A DNA stretch of 64,000 bases. It comes from Hamadaea flava. Its GTDB lineage: Bacteria > Actinomycetota > Actinomycetes > Mycobacteriales > Micromonosporaceae. This document shows positions 6,811 to 15,570 of this stretch, piece by piece. Numbering within the stretch: position 1 is the stretch's first letter; the number at the start of each line of letters is the position of its first letter. The stretch is from the NCBI RefSeq assembly GCF_024172085.1, contig NZ_JAMZDZ010000001.1, forward strand, positions 2,356,001-2,420,000, read 5' to 3'. Below the pieces are notes generated by a model, which ran no database searches, had not been told where the DNA came from, and saw only the letters and a program-made list of their open reading frames with translations. The translations under genes were made by a program, and so were the position numbers.

Positions 6811-9417
6811 GTGGGCGAACCGTGGCAATTTGTCGGTCGTCACGCTGAGCGTGACTCGGTACTGAAATCGGTTACCGCATCGACTCCGCGTGGCGTGGTC
6901 CTGAGTGGAGCCGCCGGTGTCGGCAAGAGCCGGCTACTGCGCGAGGTGCTGACCAAACTGGACCGTACCCGCTTCCCCTACCTGGCGGCAGCGGCGACGG
7001 CCGCGACGGCGAACCTGCCGCTGGGCGCGTTCGCGGAGATCCTGCCACCGACCCCGCCGATGGGCGCGAACCCCACTTTGCTGCTGCGCTGGGCGCTCGA
7101 CGCCATCCGCGCGCACGGCGGCGAGCTTCCGACGATCCTCGTGGTCGACGACATCCATCTGCTCGACCCGCTCGGCGCCACCGTCGTGCTGTACGCGTGC
7201 CGCAGCGGTGCGGCGACGCTGATCGCCACGCACCGCTCCGAGACGCCGGTACCCGACGCGATCAGCACCCTCTGGAAGGACGACCTCGTCGAACGGACCG
7301 AGGTCAAGGCGCTCGACGAACAGCAGACGACCGAGCTGCTCGGCAAGGTGCTGCAGGCGCCGGTCCAGCAGGCGAGCGCGACCCGGCTGTGGCAGATCAC
7401 CGAGGGCAACGCGCTGTTGCTGCGCGAGGTGCTGACCAGCCTGGAGGGCACCCCCGAGCTGACGCTGGAGCACGGCAGCTGGACGTGGAGCGGCAAGCTG
7501 CCCACCGACCCGGCGCTGAACCAGCTCGTGGACGAGCGCATCGGCCGCCTCGAAGACCCCGTCCGCAAGGTGCTGGAACTGGTGGCGCTCGGCGAGCCGA
7601 TCGGCCTGAACCTGATTCAGCGCGAGTGCGGCGAGGGCCCGGTCGCGCAGGCCGAGGACTCGCTGTTGATCCGCGTCGTGGAGGACGGCAAGCGGCAGAA
7701 CGTCCGCCTCACCCATCCGATCTACGGCGAAGTGCTGCGGCACAGCATCAGCGTCACCCGGGCGCACAAGCGGCGGGCGCAGCTCGCCGAGCTGATCGAG
7801 TCCACCGGCGCCCGCCGGCGGCAGGATCTGCTGCGGGTGGCCGTCCTGCGGCTCGACAGCCGGACCGCGACCGACCCGAGTCAGCTACTGCGCGCGGCGG
7901 GGCTCGCCTTCGCCGATCTGGATACGCGGCTCGCCGCCCGGCTGGCCGAGGCGGCCAACAACGCCGGGGCCGGCTTCCCGGCGCAGGAGCTGTTCGCCAC
8001 CGCCGTCGGGCTCAACGGCGATCCGCAGAAGGCGCTCGAACTGCTCGACGAGGCCGCGCGCGAGCACACCAGCGACTGGGAGGTGGCCCGGATCGCGGTC
8101 GCCCGCAGCGTCCAGCAGATGACCGCGATCGACGACTCCGATCCGCTCGCGGTGCTCGACGACGCCATCGGGCGGGTCACCGATCCGACCACGCGGGCGT
8201 GGATCCGGGCGCACATCGCGCCCGAGCGGATGTTCTACGCCTTCTACGAAGACCTCGACAAGCTGCTCGCCGACATCAACGCCGACCCGTACTCGTCGGA
8301 GGCGGCCAAGCAGTTCGCGGTGACCCTCCAGCTCGCGATGCGTGCGTGGCGCGGTGAGCCGATGGCGGCGCTGCGCGCGATCGTGCCGATGGAACGCAGC
8401 AGCCTCTCCCTGATCCCGGAGATGCCGTACCTGAGCAACTCGATCCACTACACGCTGGGCCAGGCCTCACTGCTCGCCGGCGACGTCATCCACATCCAGG
8501 GCGCGCCGGACCAGCCGGAGTTCTTCCCGGTGCTCGAAGGCCAGCAGGTGCTCAACCGCGCACAGGCGCTGCGTATGCTCGGCAGCACCCGCCAGGCGCA
8601 GCGGCTCGCCCAGGGCGCGCTCGGTCATCTCCACACGGGTGGCCGGATCTTCCTGCCGGCCGTCTACGCCGAACTGGCGCAGTGCGCGGCGGTCAACGGC
8701 GACGGCGCGGCCGAGGACTACCTCGTGGAGGCCGAGCGGACGTTGACCCGGGCGCGGCAGAACCACCTGCCGTGGGTGGGTCTGGCCCGCATCCAGGTCG
8801 ACGCGAGCGCCGGTCGGATGGAGGCGGCCCGGGCGGCCGCCGACGATCTGATCGGAATTCTGCGCCGTAACGGGTTCTCCGCGCTGGAAGTGCTCGCGCA
8901 CCACACCCTCACTCGCGCCGGGCTCGCCGACGCCGAGACCGGCGACCGGATGGCCGAGCTGGCGTCCAAGGTGGAAGGACCGTTGGCTCAGGCCGCCGCG
9001 CGCCACACCCACGCCCTGCTCACCGGCGACGTCACCGAGCTCAAGTCGATCGTGGAGGAATACGGCCGGCTGCGCCTCACGCTCTTCGCCACCGAGGCGG
9101 CCGCGCAGGCGTACCAGATCAAGCCGAGCGACGCGATCGCCTTCCGCCTCGCGGACCTGCTGGGGCAGATCGAAGGCGTCCAGACACCCGCGCTGAATCT
9201 GGGCATGACTGCACTCACCGAGCGCGAGCTGGAGATCGCGGACATGGCGGCCACGGGAATGTCCAGCCGCGCGATCGCCGACCAGCTCGTGGTCTCGCAC
9301 CGCACTCCGGACAATCATTTGTTCAAGGTGTACGCGAAACTCGGCATCGCCGGCCGCACCGAGCTACCAGCGCGGCTGCGGCTCTACAAGGCCCTGCATA
9401 CTCAGCGGCCGAGCTGA
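6811..9417 (+). CDS. LAL-type LuxR regulator with AAA/NACHT-like ATPase domain
   Basis: An 868-residue large ATP-binding LuxR-family regulator. It opens with an AAA/NB-ARC-like domain: Walker A GAAGVGKS at residues 33-40 and a Walker B-like ILVVDDIHLLD near 110-120. A long helical TPR-like middle region follows. The C-terminus is a LuxR HTH (about 802-857), with LTERELEIADMAATGMSSRA and the recognition helix SHRTPDNHLFKVYAKLGI. The usual valine of the SxRTVxNHL signature is proline here. The GTG start lies 6 nt after TACTCT (6799-6804), suggesting a leaderless transcript. It is a monocistronic gene, and its target is unknown. Confidence 0.88.
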   Translation: MGEPWQFVGRHAERDSVLKSVTASTPRGVVLSGAAGVGKSRLLREVLTKLDRTRFPYLAAAATAATANLPLGAFAEILPPTPPMGANPTLLLRWALDAIRAHGGELPTILVVDDIHLLDPLGATVVLYACRSGAATLIATHRSETPVPDAISTLWKDDLVERTEVKALDEQQTTELLGKVLQAPVQQASATRLWQITEGNALLLREVLTSLEGTPELTLEHGSWTWSGKLPTDPALNQLVDERIGRLEDPVRKVLELVALGEPIGLNLIQRECGEGPVAQAEDSLLIRVVEDGKRQNVRLTHPIYGEVLRHSISVTRAHKRRAQLAELIESTGARRRQDLLRVAVLRLDSRTATDPSQLLRAAGLAFADLDTRLAARLAEAANNAGAGFPAQELFATAVGLNGDPQKALELLDEAAREHTSDWEVARIAVARSVQQMTAIDDSDPLAVLDDAIGRVTDPTTRAWIRAHIAPERMFYAFYEDLDKLLADINADPYSSEAAKQFAVTLQLAMRAWRGEPMAALRAIVPMERSSLSLIPEMPYLSNSIHYTLGQASLLAGDVIHIQGAPDQPEFFPVLEGQQVLNRAQALRMLGSTRQAQRLAQGALGHLHTGGRIFLPAVYAELAQCAAVNGDGAAEDYLVEAERTLTRARQNHLPWVGLARIQVDASAGRMEAARAAADDLIGILRRNGFSALEVLAHHTLTRAGLADAETGDRMAELASKVEGPLAQAAARHTHALLTGDVTELKSIVEEYGRLRLTLFATEAAAQAYQIKPSDAIAFRLADLLGQIEGVQTPALNLGMTALTERELEIADMAATGMSSRAIADQLVVSHRTPDNHLFKVYAKLGIAGRTELPARLRLYKALHTQRPS

Positions 9418-9438
9418 CCCTACGCGACCGCGTTCCGA

Positions 9439-9466
9439 CGATCACTCAGTCCACTATTGGTGATCG
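9439..9466 (+). terminator. Hairpin after the LuxR regulator
   Basis: CGATCAC (9439-9445) and GTGATCG (9460-9466) form a 7-bp stem 21 nt after the LuxR stop. A second small palindrome, ACCGGCC-N5-GGCCGGT, sits at 9530-9548. Both are modest; terminator function is inferred from position. Confidence 0.4.
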
Positions 9467-9580
9467 CACGGCTCTGCAATTTGCACGTTGGCAATGGCAT
9501 GCTTCTCGTGCCGGCCGTCCGGTGCCCTCACCGGCCTTGACGGCCGGTCCACAATCTCCCTCCCCGAGAAGAGGACCGGC

Positions 9581-9931
9581 ATGTCTTTGCGCCTCCAGCG
9601 GTGCTTCGCCCAGACTCTCGGGGTCGGCGCTCTCTTCTGGCAGGCTGCTTCGGGGACGAGTTCGGCGGCGATCTGGATGATGATCATGACGCTGGACGAG
9701 TACGGGGTCGAGCAACAGGCAGACTACTGGCGGCGCATCCTCGCCCAGGACCCGGCGACCACGTTCGACTTGGCGGCCGAGCTGGCCGCGGTCGGGGCGT
9801 ACCGGCCCGCGTTGCACTGGGCGGCGCAGGCGCGCACCGTCGGCCACCCGGAGGCGGCCGCGCTGTGCTCCGAGATCAAGCGGCGGCTCGCCGGGGACCG
9901 GCCGCTGCCGAGCGCCGTTCCCCTGTCGTAG
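9581..9931 (+). CDS. Small hypothetical protein (84-116 aa)
   Basis: The convincing part is the last about 82 residues (MTLDEYGVEQQADYWRR onward), a helical acidic/aromatic domain rich in Ala with high third-position GC. The ATG at 9581 has a good Shine-Dalgarno (AAGAGG, 7 nt upstream) and gives 116 residues. Starts at 9677 or 9686 would give 84 or 81 residues beginning at MMIMTLDEY/MTLDEY but have no Shine-Dalgarno. I annotate the start that has translation signals and note that the true N-terminus may be shorter. Function unknown. It is convergent with the PfkB-NUDIX gene. Confidence 0.55.
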   Translation: MSLRLQRCFAQTLGVGALFWQAASGTSSAAIWMMIMTLDEYGVEQQADYWRRILAQDPATTFDLAAELAAVGAYRPALHWAAQARTVGHPEAAALCSEIKRRLAGDRPLPSAVPLS

Positions 9932-9957
9932 CAGGAGGCCAGGGCCCGGCGCTCAGG

Positions 9958-11292
9958 TCAGGACGGCGGACGCAGCTCGTTCGGGGCGAGCCGGCGTACC
10001 ACGTAGAGCAGCTGCGGCGGTTCGAGCCGGCCGCTCAGCGACCCCAGCTCCGACCAGTGCACCCAAGCCTGCTCGACGAGCGAGGTCTGCTCGTTCGGCG
10101 TCAGCTTGACGGGCTTCACCGGGGGTTGCGAACCCGGGAATCGGGCCAGGTAGAAGGGTTCGACGCCGACCCAGCGGCGGCCTTTCCACTGGGTGTCCCG
10201 GTGGACCGCGACGTTGTCGGGGCGGATCAGCTCCGGGTCGAGTCCGGTCTCCTCGACGAGTTCGCGTCGGGCCGCGGCGTACGGCTCCTCGCCCTCCTCG
10301 ACTCCGCCGCCGGGCGGCTCCCACAGGTGGTCGCCGGTGACCGGGTCACGCCAGTGCTGCAACAGGATGCGGCCGCCGTCGTCGAGGCAGATGATCCGGA
10401 CCGCCTCACGGTGCGCCAGTTCCTCTACGCGTACGGACTCGCGGAAGCGTTCGTAGGACGGCTCGTCGAAGTGGCCGGCGACCGGTGAAGCCACGGCTGC
10501 GGCGGAGACGGCGACCGCGTCCGAGATCAGTTCGCGCCAACCGGTTCCGAGCGCCAGACCACGGGCCAACGCGGCCACACAGGAGTCGCCGGCTCCGGTC
10601 GGGTTGCCGAACACCCGTTCCGGCGGCATCGCCCGCCAAGTGCCGTGCGGGGTCACGGCCTCCATGCCCTCCTCGCCTCGCGAGGCCACGACAGCCTTCG
10701 CTCCCTGCGCGAGCAGTTCCCGGGGCGTGTTGTCGCCGAGTTCGTCGCGGTTGGGCTTGACGACATCCGGTCCGGCTGCGATGCCCAAGGTCAGCGCCTC
10801 CCCGTCGGCGTCGAGGAGGCTGATCACTCCGGCCTCGCGGGCGAGCGCGATGAGCTGCGCGTACGCGTCGGCAGGAACACCCTGCGGCAGCGAGCCGGAC
10901 AGCGTGACGACCTTGACCCCGGGCAGCAACGTGGCGAAGTGCGTACGGAACTGCTCCCATTCGGCTGGGCGTACCTCGGGACCGGGTTCCCAAAAGCCCG
11001 TGGCGTCCTGGCCGTCGACGATCGCCACCGTCCGCCGGGTCTCCCCCGCGACCGGCCAGAACGAGTGCTCCACCCCGTCGAGCAGTTCGGTGATCCGGGC
11101 GCCGGTCGCCCCGCCGAGCAGCCCGGTGGCGAGCACCGGCTGGCCCAGCTGCGCCAGGACGCGGGCGACGTTGAGACCCTTGCCGCCGGGGCGTTCGGCG
11201 ACCTCGGTTACGCGGTGCGAGGTGTGCGGCCGCATCGCCTCCACGCGGTAGGTGATGTCGAGCGCCGGGTTGAGGGTCACCGCCAGGATCAT
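9958..11292 (-). CDS. PfkB-family sugar-phosphate kinase fused to a NUDIX hydrolase
   Basis: A 444-residue two-domain protein. Residues 1-290 are a PfkB kinase of the 1-phosphofructokinase/tagatose-6-phosphate kinase type: start MILAVTLNPALDIT, N-terminal signature RPGGKGLNVARVLAQLG (34-50), KPNRDEL (179-185), and the catalytic NPTGAGDS (230-237, Asp236). Residues 296-444 form a NUDIX domain with a complete Nudix box (GX5EX7RELVEETGL, 329-351). The kinase half probably phosphorylates a hexose phosphate; the NUDIX half would hydrolyse a nucleoside-diphosphate derivative. The frame is continuous across the junction with no stop or frameshift. The ATG at 11292 matches the conserved family N-terminus. 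The upstream GNAT gene is separated from it by a hairpin, so it is probably transcribed alone. Confidence 0.85.
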   Translation of the reverse strand: MILAVTLNPALDITYRVEAMRPHTSHRVTEVAERPGGKGLNVARVLAQLGQPVLATGLLGGATGARITELLDGVEHSFWPVAGETRRTVAIVDGQDATGFWEPGPEVRPAEWEQFRTHFATLLPGVKVVTLSGSLPQGVPADAYAQLIALAREAGVISLLDADGEALTLGIAAGPDVVKPNRDELGDNTPRELLAQGAKAVVASRGEEGMEAVTPHGTWRAMPPERVFGNPTGAGDSCVAALARGLALGTGWRELISDAVAVSAAAVASPVAGHFDEPSYERFRESVRVEELAHREAVRIICLDDGGRILLQHWRDPVTGDHLWEPPGGGVEEGEEPYAAARRELVEETGLDPELIRPDNVAVHRDTQWKGRRWVGVEPFYLARFPGSQPPVKPVKLTPNEQTSLVEQAWVHWSELGSLSGRLEPPQLLYVVRRLAPNELRPPS

Positions 11293-11337
11293 GGGGTCAT
11301 CCTGCCGGATCGATACGCGTGAAGACAGACCCACCAC

Positions 11338-11401
11338 CGTTGATCATGGAGTTGTCACCCTCGACACACCGGCGAGACCACGGTCGACTCCATGCTCAAC
11401 G
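11338..11401 (-). terminator. Inverted repeat downstream of the GNAT gene
   Basis: Arms CGTTGATCATGGAGT (11338-11352) and ACTCCATGCTCAACG (11387-11401) pair with one mismatch across a 34-nt loop, starting 11 nt after the GNAT stop. It separates the GNAT transcript from the PfkB-NUDIX gene on the same strand, and belongs to the GATCA-containing hairpins seen at other gene ends here. Confidence 0.5.
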
Positions 11402-11411
11402 AGGAGAGGGG

Positions 11412-11900
11412 TCAGCGCGCCAGGGGGAGGGTGTAGATCTGGCCGGTGAGGTGGTGGCCGAACGAGTCGTGCTCCTCGGATTCGATCAGCTTGAATCCCT
11501 CGGCGAGGTAGATCTTGCGGGCGGAAGCCAGCGGGTCGTTGGTCCACAACATCATCCGCGCGTACCCGACGTCGCGGGCGAACTCCAGGCAGGTGCGGAC
11601 CAGCCGCTGCCCCACGCCGCGCCCGCGTGCGATCGGGTCGACCAGCAGGATGCGCAGCTGCGCGGTCTGCTCGTCCTTGCGTACGCAGAACACGCATCCC
11701 ACGCGCTGCCCGTCGACCTCGGCGATCCACGCGTGTTCCCGCGCGGGATCGCGCTTCTCGGCGTAGTCGGCCACGATGCGCGCGACCAGCGCCTCGAAGC
11801 TGGTGTCCCAGCCGAACTCGGCGGCGTAGATCTCGCCGTGACGCTGCACGACCCAGCCCAGGTCGCCGGGCTGGTCCAGACCGCGGATCACTTCACTCAT
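11412..11900 (-). CDS. GNAT family N-acetyltransferase
   Basis: A 162-residue GNAT. The acetyl-CoA pyrophosphate-binding motif is ARGRGVGQRLV (about residues 90-100), preceded by the beta-4 strand LRILLVDP. The C-terminal ARKIYLAEGFKLIESEEH is the usual last helix/strand with GF. The N-terminal region (YAAEFGWDTSFEALVARIVADY) resembles GNATs attached to or paired with MarR/TetR regulators. It lies 21 nt after a TetR gene; the gap holds two overlapping palindromes that may regulate it. Acceptor substrate unknown. Confidence 0.85.
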   Translation of the reverse strand: MSEVIRGLDQPGDLGWVVQRHGEIYAAEFGWDTSFEALVARIVADYAEKRDPAREHAWIAEVDGQRVGCVFCVRKDEQTAQLRILLVDPIARGRGVGQRLVRTCLEFARDVGYARMMLWTNDPLASARKIYLAEGFKLIESEEHDSFGHHLTGQIYTLPLAR

Positions 11901-11904
11901 ACTT

Positions 11905-11924
11905 CGAGTGAAACACTCGTTTCA
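11905..11924. promoter_or_regulatory. Overlapping palindromes, candidate TetR operator
   Basis: CGAGTG-AAA-CACTCG (11905-11919) overlaps TGAAAC-ACTC-GTTTCA (11909-11924). Both are perfect inverted repeats, packed into the 21-bp gap between the TetR stop and the GNAT start. Their position fits an operator for the adjacent TetR protein controlling the GNAT gene. No convincing promoter was found alongside. Confidence 0.4.
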
Positions 11925-12512
11925 GTCGGCTGTCAACGCTGTCCCGTCCAGGCCGCGCAGAAACATCTCCAGCGCCATATCGGTACGCCGAGAGTCGGCC
12001 GTCGCCAGCCGATCCAGCAGCAGCCCGCGTACCGTCGCCAGCAGCAGGGTCGCCGCGACGTCCGGATCGGCGCCGGGCATCAGGCGTTCGGCGACCGGGC
12101 GCAGCTGCGGCAGCCATTCGGCCACACTGGCCGCGCCGTAGCCCTCCCACGGCCCGGGTTCGGCCCGCAACGACAACGCGTAGCTCTCGAAGAACAGCCG
12201 CTCGACATGGGCGTTGTCCGGATCGGTCAGCCACTGCCAGAGCCGATCGACCGCCGACTCCCCCACCGGATCCCCCGACGAGGGATCGGTCAGCTCCGCC
12301 TGAACCAGGTCGACCTGTTCACGGCGACTGTGCGCCACCACTTCGCGTACAAGTTGCTCTTTGCTGGTGAAGAAGTAGAGCAGGACCCGCGGACTGGAGC
12401 CGACCGCGGCGGCCAGGGGGCGCAGCGACATGTCGGCCAGGCCGTGGGCACGCGAGTAGTCCACCAGCTTGGCCAGCAGTTCCGCGCGGCGCGCGCTGTC
12501 GTCGCTCGTCAT
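11922..12512 (-). CDS. TetR family transcriptional regulator
   Basis: A 196-residue TetR protein. The N-terminal HTH spans about residues 15-55 (LVDYSRAHGLADMSLRPLAA, then VGSSPRVLLYFFTSKEQLVREVV). The remaining helical part would bind ligand and dimerise. It probably represses itself or the GNAT 21 nt downstream. The stop codon lies inside the palindrome at 11905-11924. Confidence 0.87.
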   Translation of the reverse strand: MTSDDSARRAELLAKLVDYSRAHGLADMSLRPLAAAVGSSPRVLLYFFTSKEQLVREVVAHSRREQVDLVQAELTDPSSGDPVGESAVDRLWQWLTDPDNAHVERLFFESYALSLRAEPGPWEGYGAASVAEWLPQLRPVAERLMPGADPDVAATLLLATVRGLLLDRLATADSRRTDMALEMFLRGLDGTALTAD

Positions 12513-12534
12513 GCGACGACGGTAGCGGAACGGC

Positions 12535-13779
12535 TCAGGACTCCGGCGTCATCTTGGACCAGGCGACGTCCCAGACGGCGCCCGCGCTGTCCCCGATGAG
12601 CTGGGGCCGGCCGGTGCCCTTGACGATGACCGGGTCGCCGAGCCGGAAGTTGTCGTAGAACCACTGGGCGTTGCTCGTGGCGATGTTGATGCAGCCGTGC
12701 GAGACGTTCTGCTTGCCCTGCGCCCAGACACTCCACGGCGCGGCGTGCACGAACTCGCCGCTGTAGGAGATGCGGCAGCAGAGCTTGATCAAGTCGTCGT
12801 AGTAGTTGGGATTCTTGGGATCGGTGACGCCGTAGCTGGCCGACGTCATCCGGTGCTCCAGCTCGCGCGACATCACCACGTGCGTGCCTGACCGGGTCGG
12901 GAACAGCACCCGGCCGCCGTCGGCCGTGGTCACGTAGCCGTTCTTGCCCATGCTGATCGGGATGTTCTTGACCTGTACGCCGTCGACGGTCACCCGCATG
13001 TAGTGCGTGGCGTTGTCGGCGATCGCGATCCGAGCCGGCCCGATGGTGAAGGAGATCGACTCGTTCTCCGCGCCGTAGACGTTCTTCCCCAGGTGCACGC
13101 CGTGCAGCTTGGCCGCGACCGAGACCTTGGTGCCCTTGGCCCAGAACTTCTCCGGCCGGTAGTGCACCGTGCGGTTGTCGACCCAGTACCACCGGCCCTC
13201 GACCTGCGGCTCGCTGGTGACCTTGATCGCCGCGAGCGCCGCCTTCTTGTCGGTCGGGGTCTTGCTGAACTTCACGATGACGACCTGGCCGACACCGTAG
13301 GTGCCGCCGTTCTTCAGGCCGGTCATCGCGTTGGCCTGGAAGGTGATGCTCGCCGTGCCGGACGGCTTCAACGTCGTGAACGTCGCCGTCTGCTCCAGCG
13401 GCTTGCCGGCCGAGTCCACGCCGGACGCCTTCACCTGGTAGGTCTTGCCGAACTGCAACGACGACGTGCTGCGCCAGGTGGTCTTCTCGGCGTCCAGCTC
13501 ACCGGCGACCGTCTTGCCCCCGGTCGTCACCGTCACCGTCTGCAGAGTCGCGTTGACGGCGGTCACCACGACCGGCTCGTTCGGGGCGACACTGGCCCCA
13601 GGCGCGGGCGCGATCGTCAGCGTCGGCGCGTTCGGGTCGTCGTCAGCAGGCGACGTGCTCGTGCTCGGCGAACCGCTGGGGCCGCTCCACGCGACCTCCT
13701 TGGGGTCGTCCTTGCAGGCAGCAAGCAAGGTGCCCGCCGCGGCAGTCGCGGCGGTGGCGAAAATCGTGCGACGGCGCAT
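12535..13779 (-). CDS. L,D-transpeptidase lipoprotein (YkuD) with Ig-like domains
   Basis: A 414-residue secreted cell-wall cross-linking enzyme forming 3-3 peptidoglycan links. The signal begins MRRRTIFATA; LLAAC at residues 18-22 is a good lipobox, so it is probably anchored to the outer face of the membrane. A Ser/Thr/Pro-rich linker (30-50) and two Ig-like modules precede the YkuD domain. The catalytic motif is His345 with SHGC at 360-363 (Cys363 nucleophile), matching HX14-17-[ST]HGChN. This order resembles mycobacterial LdtMt2/LdtMt5-type enzymes. A separate M28 peptidase gene lies upstream on the same strand, separated by a hairpin terminator. Confidence 0.92.
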   Translation of the reverse strand: MRRRTIFATAATAAAGTLLAACKDDPKEVAWSGPSGSPSTSTSPADDDPNAPTLTIAPAPGASVAPNEPVVVTAVNATLQTVTVTTGGKTVAGELDAEKTTWRSTSSLQFGKTYQVKASGVDSAGKPLEQTATFTTLKPSGTASITFQANAMTGLKNGGTYGVGQVVIVKFSKTPTDKKAALAAIKVTSEPQVEGRWYWVDNRTVHYRPEKFWAKGTKVSVAAKLHGVHLGKNVYGAENESISFTIGPARIAIADNATHYMRVTVDGVQVKNIPISMGKNGYVTTADGGRVLFPTRSGTHVVMSRELEHRMTSASYGVTDPKNPNYYDDLIKLCCRISYSGEFVHAAPWSVWAQGKQNVSHGCINIATSNAQWFYDNFRLGDPVIVKGTGRPQLIGDSAGAVWDVAWSKMTPES

Positions 13780-13937
13780 GTCGGTTCGTTCCTCCCGCGG
13801 TGAGGGTACTCAAGGAAAGACGCTTCGCGACACCCCGGGGATGCCTTCGTGACGGGTTGCGGATCTTACTGGCCGGACGGCGGATAGTCGCCTGACCGAA
13901 TCGGTGGTCATATCCAGCCCGCTCACAGCCTTCCTTC

Positions 13938-13981
13938 GGGCGCTCCCACACCCGGCATCGGGCGCTCCCACACCCGGCATC
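13938..13981. repeat. Tandem duplication of a 22-bp unit
   Basis: Two identical 22-bp copies (13938-13959 and 13960-13981), beginning GGGCGCTCCCACACCC. They sit upstream of the L,D-transpeptidase gene and directly before the long hairpin at 13984-14043. No function can be assigned. Confidence 0.7.
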
Positions 13982-13983
13982 GG

Positions 13984-14043
13984 GCTGGATCAGGGATCTC
14001 GGTCGAATCTTGGGCGTGATTCGACCCGGATCCCTGATCCAGC
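13984..14043 (-). terminator. Very long hairpin downstream of the M28 peptidase
   Basis: 26-bp arms (13984-14009 and 14018-14043) with two adjacent mismatches around an 8-nt loop. The outer part is GCTGGATCAGGGATC and its complement. It begins 35 nt after the stop of the M28 gene, upstream of the L,D-transpeptidase on the same strand, so a transcription terminator is likely. Confidence 0.65.
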
Positions 14044-14077
14044 AGGGATCACCGGCGTCCCGTGAGCCCGCGGGCGG

Positions 14078-15523
14078 TCAGCCGGGGGTGGGGGCGGCCG
14101 CCGGGCTTCGGTGTCCGGCCTGGTCGACGGCGCGTACGCCGAACTGCACGTTGTCCTTCGACAGATCGATGGTCGCCGTCGTCACATCGCCGACCTCGAC
14201 GACATGTGTCCAGTCCGGAGCCGACGACTCCCGCCACACGATCTCGTAGCCGGCGAGGTCCGGTTCGGAGCCCCGGGTCCACCGCAGCGTCGACTTGTTC
14301 GTCAGGGCGGACGTGTCGATCTTGACGGCTTTGGGCGTACCGGGGGCTTGGGCGAGCGACCAGAACAGGGCGGCGTTGACCTTCGCGACCCGTGCGATGT
14401 ACCGGAAGTCGCAGAACTCGGGCAGGTCCCCATACTGCACGCCGTTCTCCACGCGTACGTCCTGGTGCTGGTGGGCGAAGTCCTCCCGGGGCTCGGAGAA
14501 CCGGCAGCCTGGGTAGCCCAGGTTGAGGAACGAGATGTGGTCGCTGCCGCGCAGGTACCGGTCGCGACGGTAGACGAGACGGATGTTCATGCCGGTGTGC
14601 TCGTTCTGGGCGGTCGCCAGGGCGTATCGGGCGAGCTGACGGGAGACCGAATCGTTCTCACCCCCGATGGATCGGCGGGTCGCCGCCTCGGCCGCGGTCT
14701 CGGCGGTGGGCACGCCCTCGGCGAACATCCGGACGAGCCGGTCGTGGCGTACGCCGTCGTCGCCGACCGGGCTGCCGACGATGTCGTTGCTGACCATGCC
14801 CTGGACGTCGGCGCCGTTCGCCTTCAACTGCTGGGCCAGGTACGCCGACCCGTACAAACCCTGTTCCTCACCGGCGACGGCGGCGAGGACGATCGTCGCC
14901 GCGCTCGGCCGGGTCGCCATCACCCGGGCCAGTTCCAGGACGACGGCGACCCCGGACGCGTCGTCGTCCGCGCCGGGCGCGTCGCCGGTGGCGTTCATGA
15001 CGTCGGTGACGCGGGAGTCGTAGTGCCCGGTGATCACGTAGACCCGGTCCGGGCTGATCTGCCCGTGCACCGTGGCCACGATATTGCTGATCACGGTCGG
15101 CACCGGGATCCGGGAGGCGACCGGCTGGAGGTAGGACTGCACCTCCACGGTCATCCGGCCGCCCGACTCGGCGGCGTACGCCGACAGTTGCGCGAAGATC
15201 CAGTCGCGGGCGGCGCCGATCCCGCGGACCGGATCATCCTGAGTGGACAAGGTATGCCGGGTGCCGAACGCGGCGAGCCGGCGGACGGTGGCCTCCACCC
15301 GCGCCGGGTCGATGTCCCGCAGCAGGCTGCGGAGCTGGGCGTCGGGCCGCTGCGGAGTGATCGGCCGGCCCGGGCCGCCCAGGTCGGCCGGTTCGCCGGC
15401 CAGTTCGATTCCGGCCGGGCCGGCCGAGGCAGCGGCGGCGGGCAGGACGGCGGCCGCCGCGGTGGCGGCAGCGGATACGGACAGGAACGTACGCCGAGTC
15501 GGCGCGCTGTCATTGAGTCCCAT
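14078..15523 (-). CDS. Secreted M28 family metallopeptidase (aminopeptidase Y/Q-like)
   Basis: A 481-residue exported zinc peptidase. The N-terminus has a twin-arginine-like signal (TRRTFLSVSAAATAAAAVLP). The metal-binding core shows GHYDSR, PGADDDASGVAVVLE and AGEEQGLYGS, the two-zinc ligands and catalytic glutamate of M28. The C-terminal about 85 residues (after KIDTSALTNKSTLRW) resemble a fibronectin type III module. It probably trims peptides outside the cell. The ATG at 15523 is chosen because it starts the signal peptide. A long hairpin follows at 13984-14043. Confidence 0.88.
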   Translation of the reverse strand: MGLNDSAPTRRTFLSVSAAATAAAAVLPAAAASAGPAGIELAGEPADLGGPGRPITPQRPDAQLRSLLRDIDPARVEATVRRLAAFGTRHTLSTQDDPVRGIGAARDWIFAQLSAYAAESGGRMTVEVQSYLQPVASRIPVPTVISNIVATVHGQISPDRVYVITGHYDSRVTDVMNATGDAPGADDDASGVAVVLELARVMATRPSAATIVLAAVAGEEQGLYGSAYLAQQLKANGADVQGMVSNDIVGSPVGDDGVRHDRLVRMFAEGVPTAETAAEAATRRSIGGENDSVSRQLARYALATAQNEHTGMNIRLVYRRDRYLRGSDHISFLNLGYPGCRFSEPREDFAHQHQDVRVENGVQYGDLPEFCDFRYIARVAKVNAALFWSLAQAPGTPKAVKIDTSALTNKSTLRWTRGSEPDLAGYEIVWRESSAPDWTHVVEVGDVTTATIDLSKDNVQFGVRAVDQAGHRSPAAAPTPG

Positions 15524-15570
15524 AGATGGATCGTCGTCCCGATGACGCGCGCTGTCGACCGCAGTGACCA

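Noticed and set aside
13938-13981. CebR-like cellulose operator (TGGGAGCGCTCCCA)
   Set aside because: GGGCGCTCCCA matches only one half site; the neighbours (L,D-transpeptidase, M28 peptidase) are not cellulose genes.
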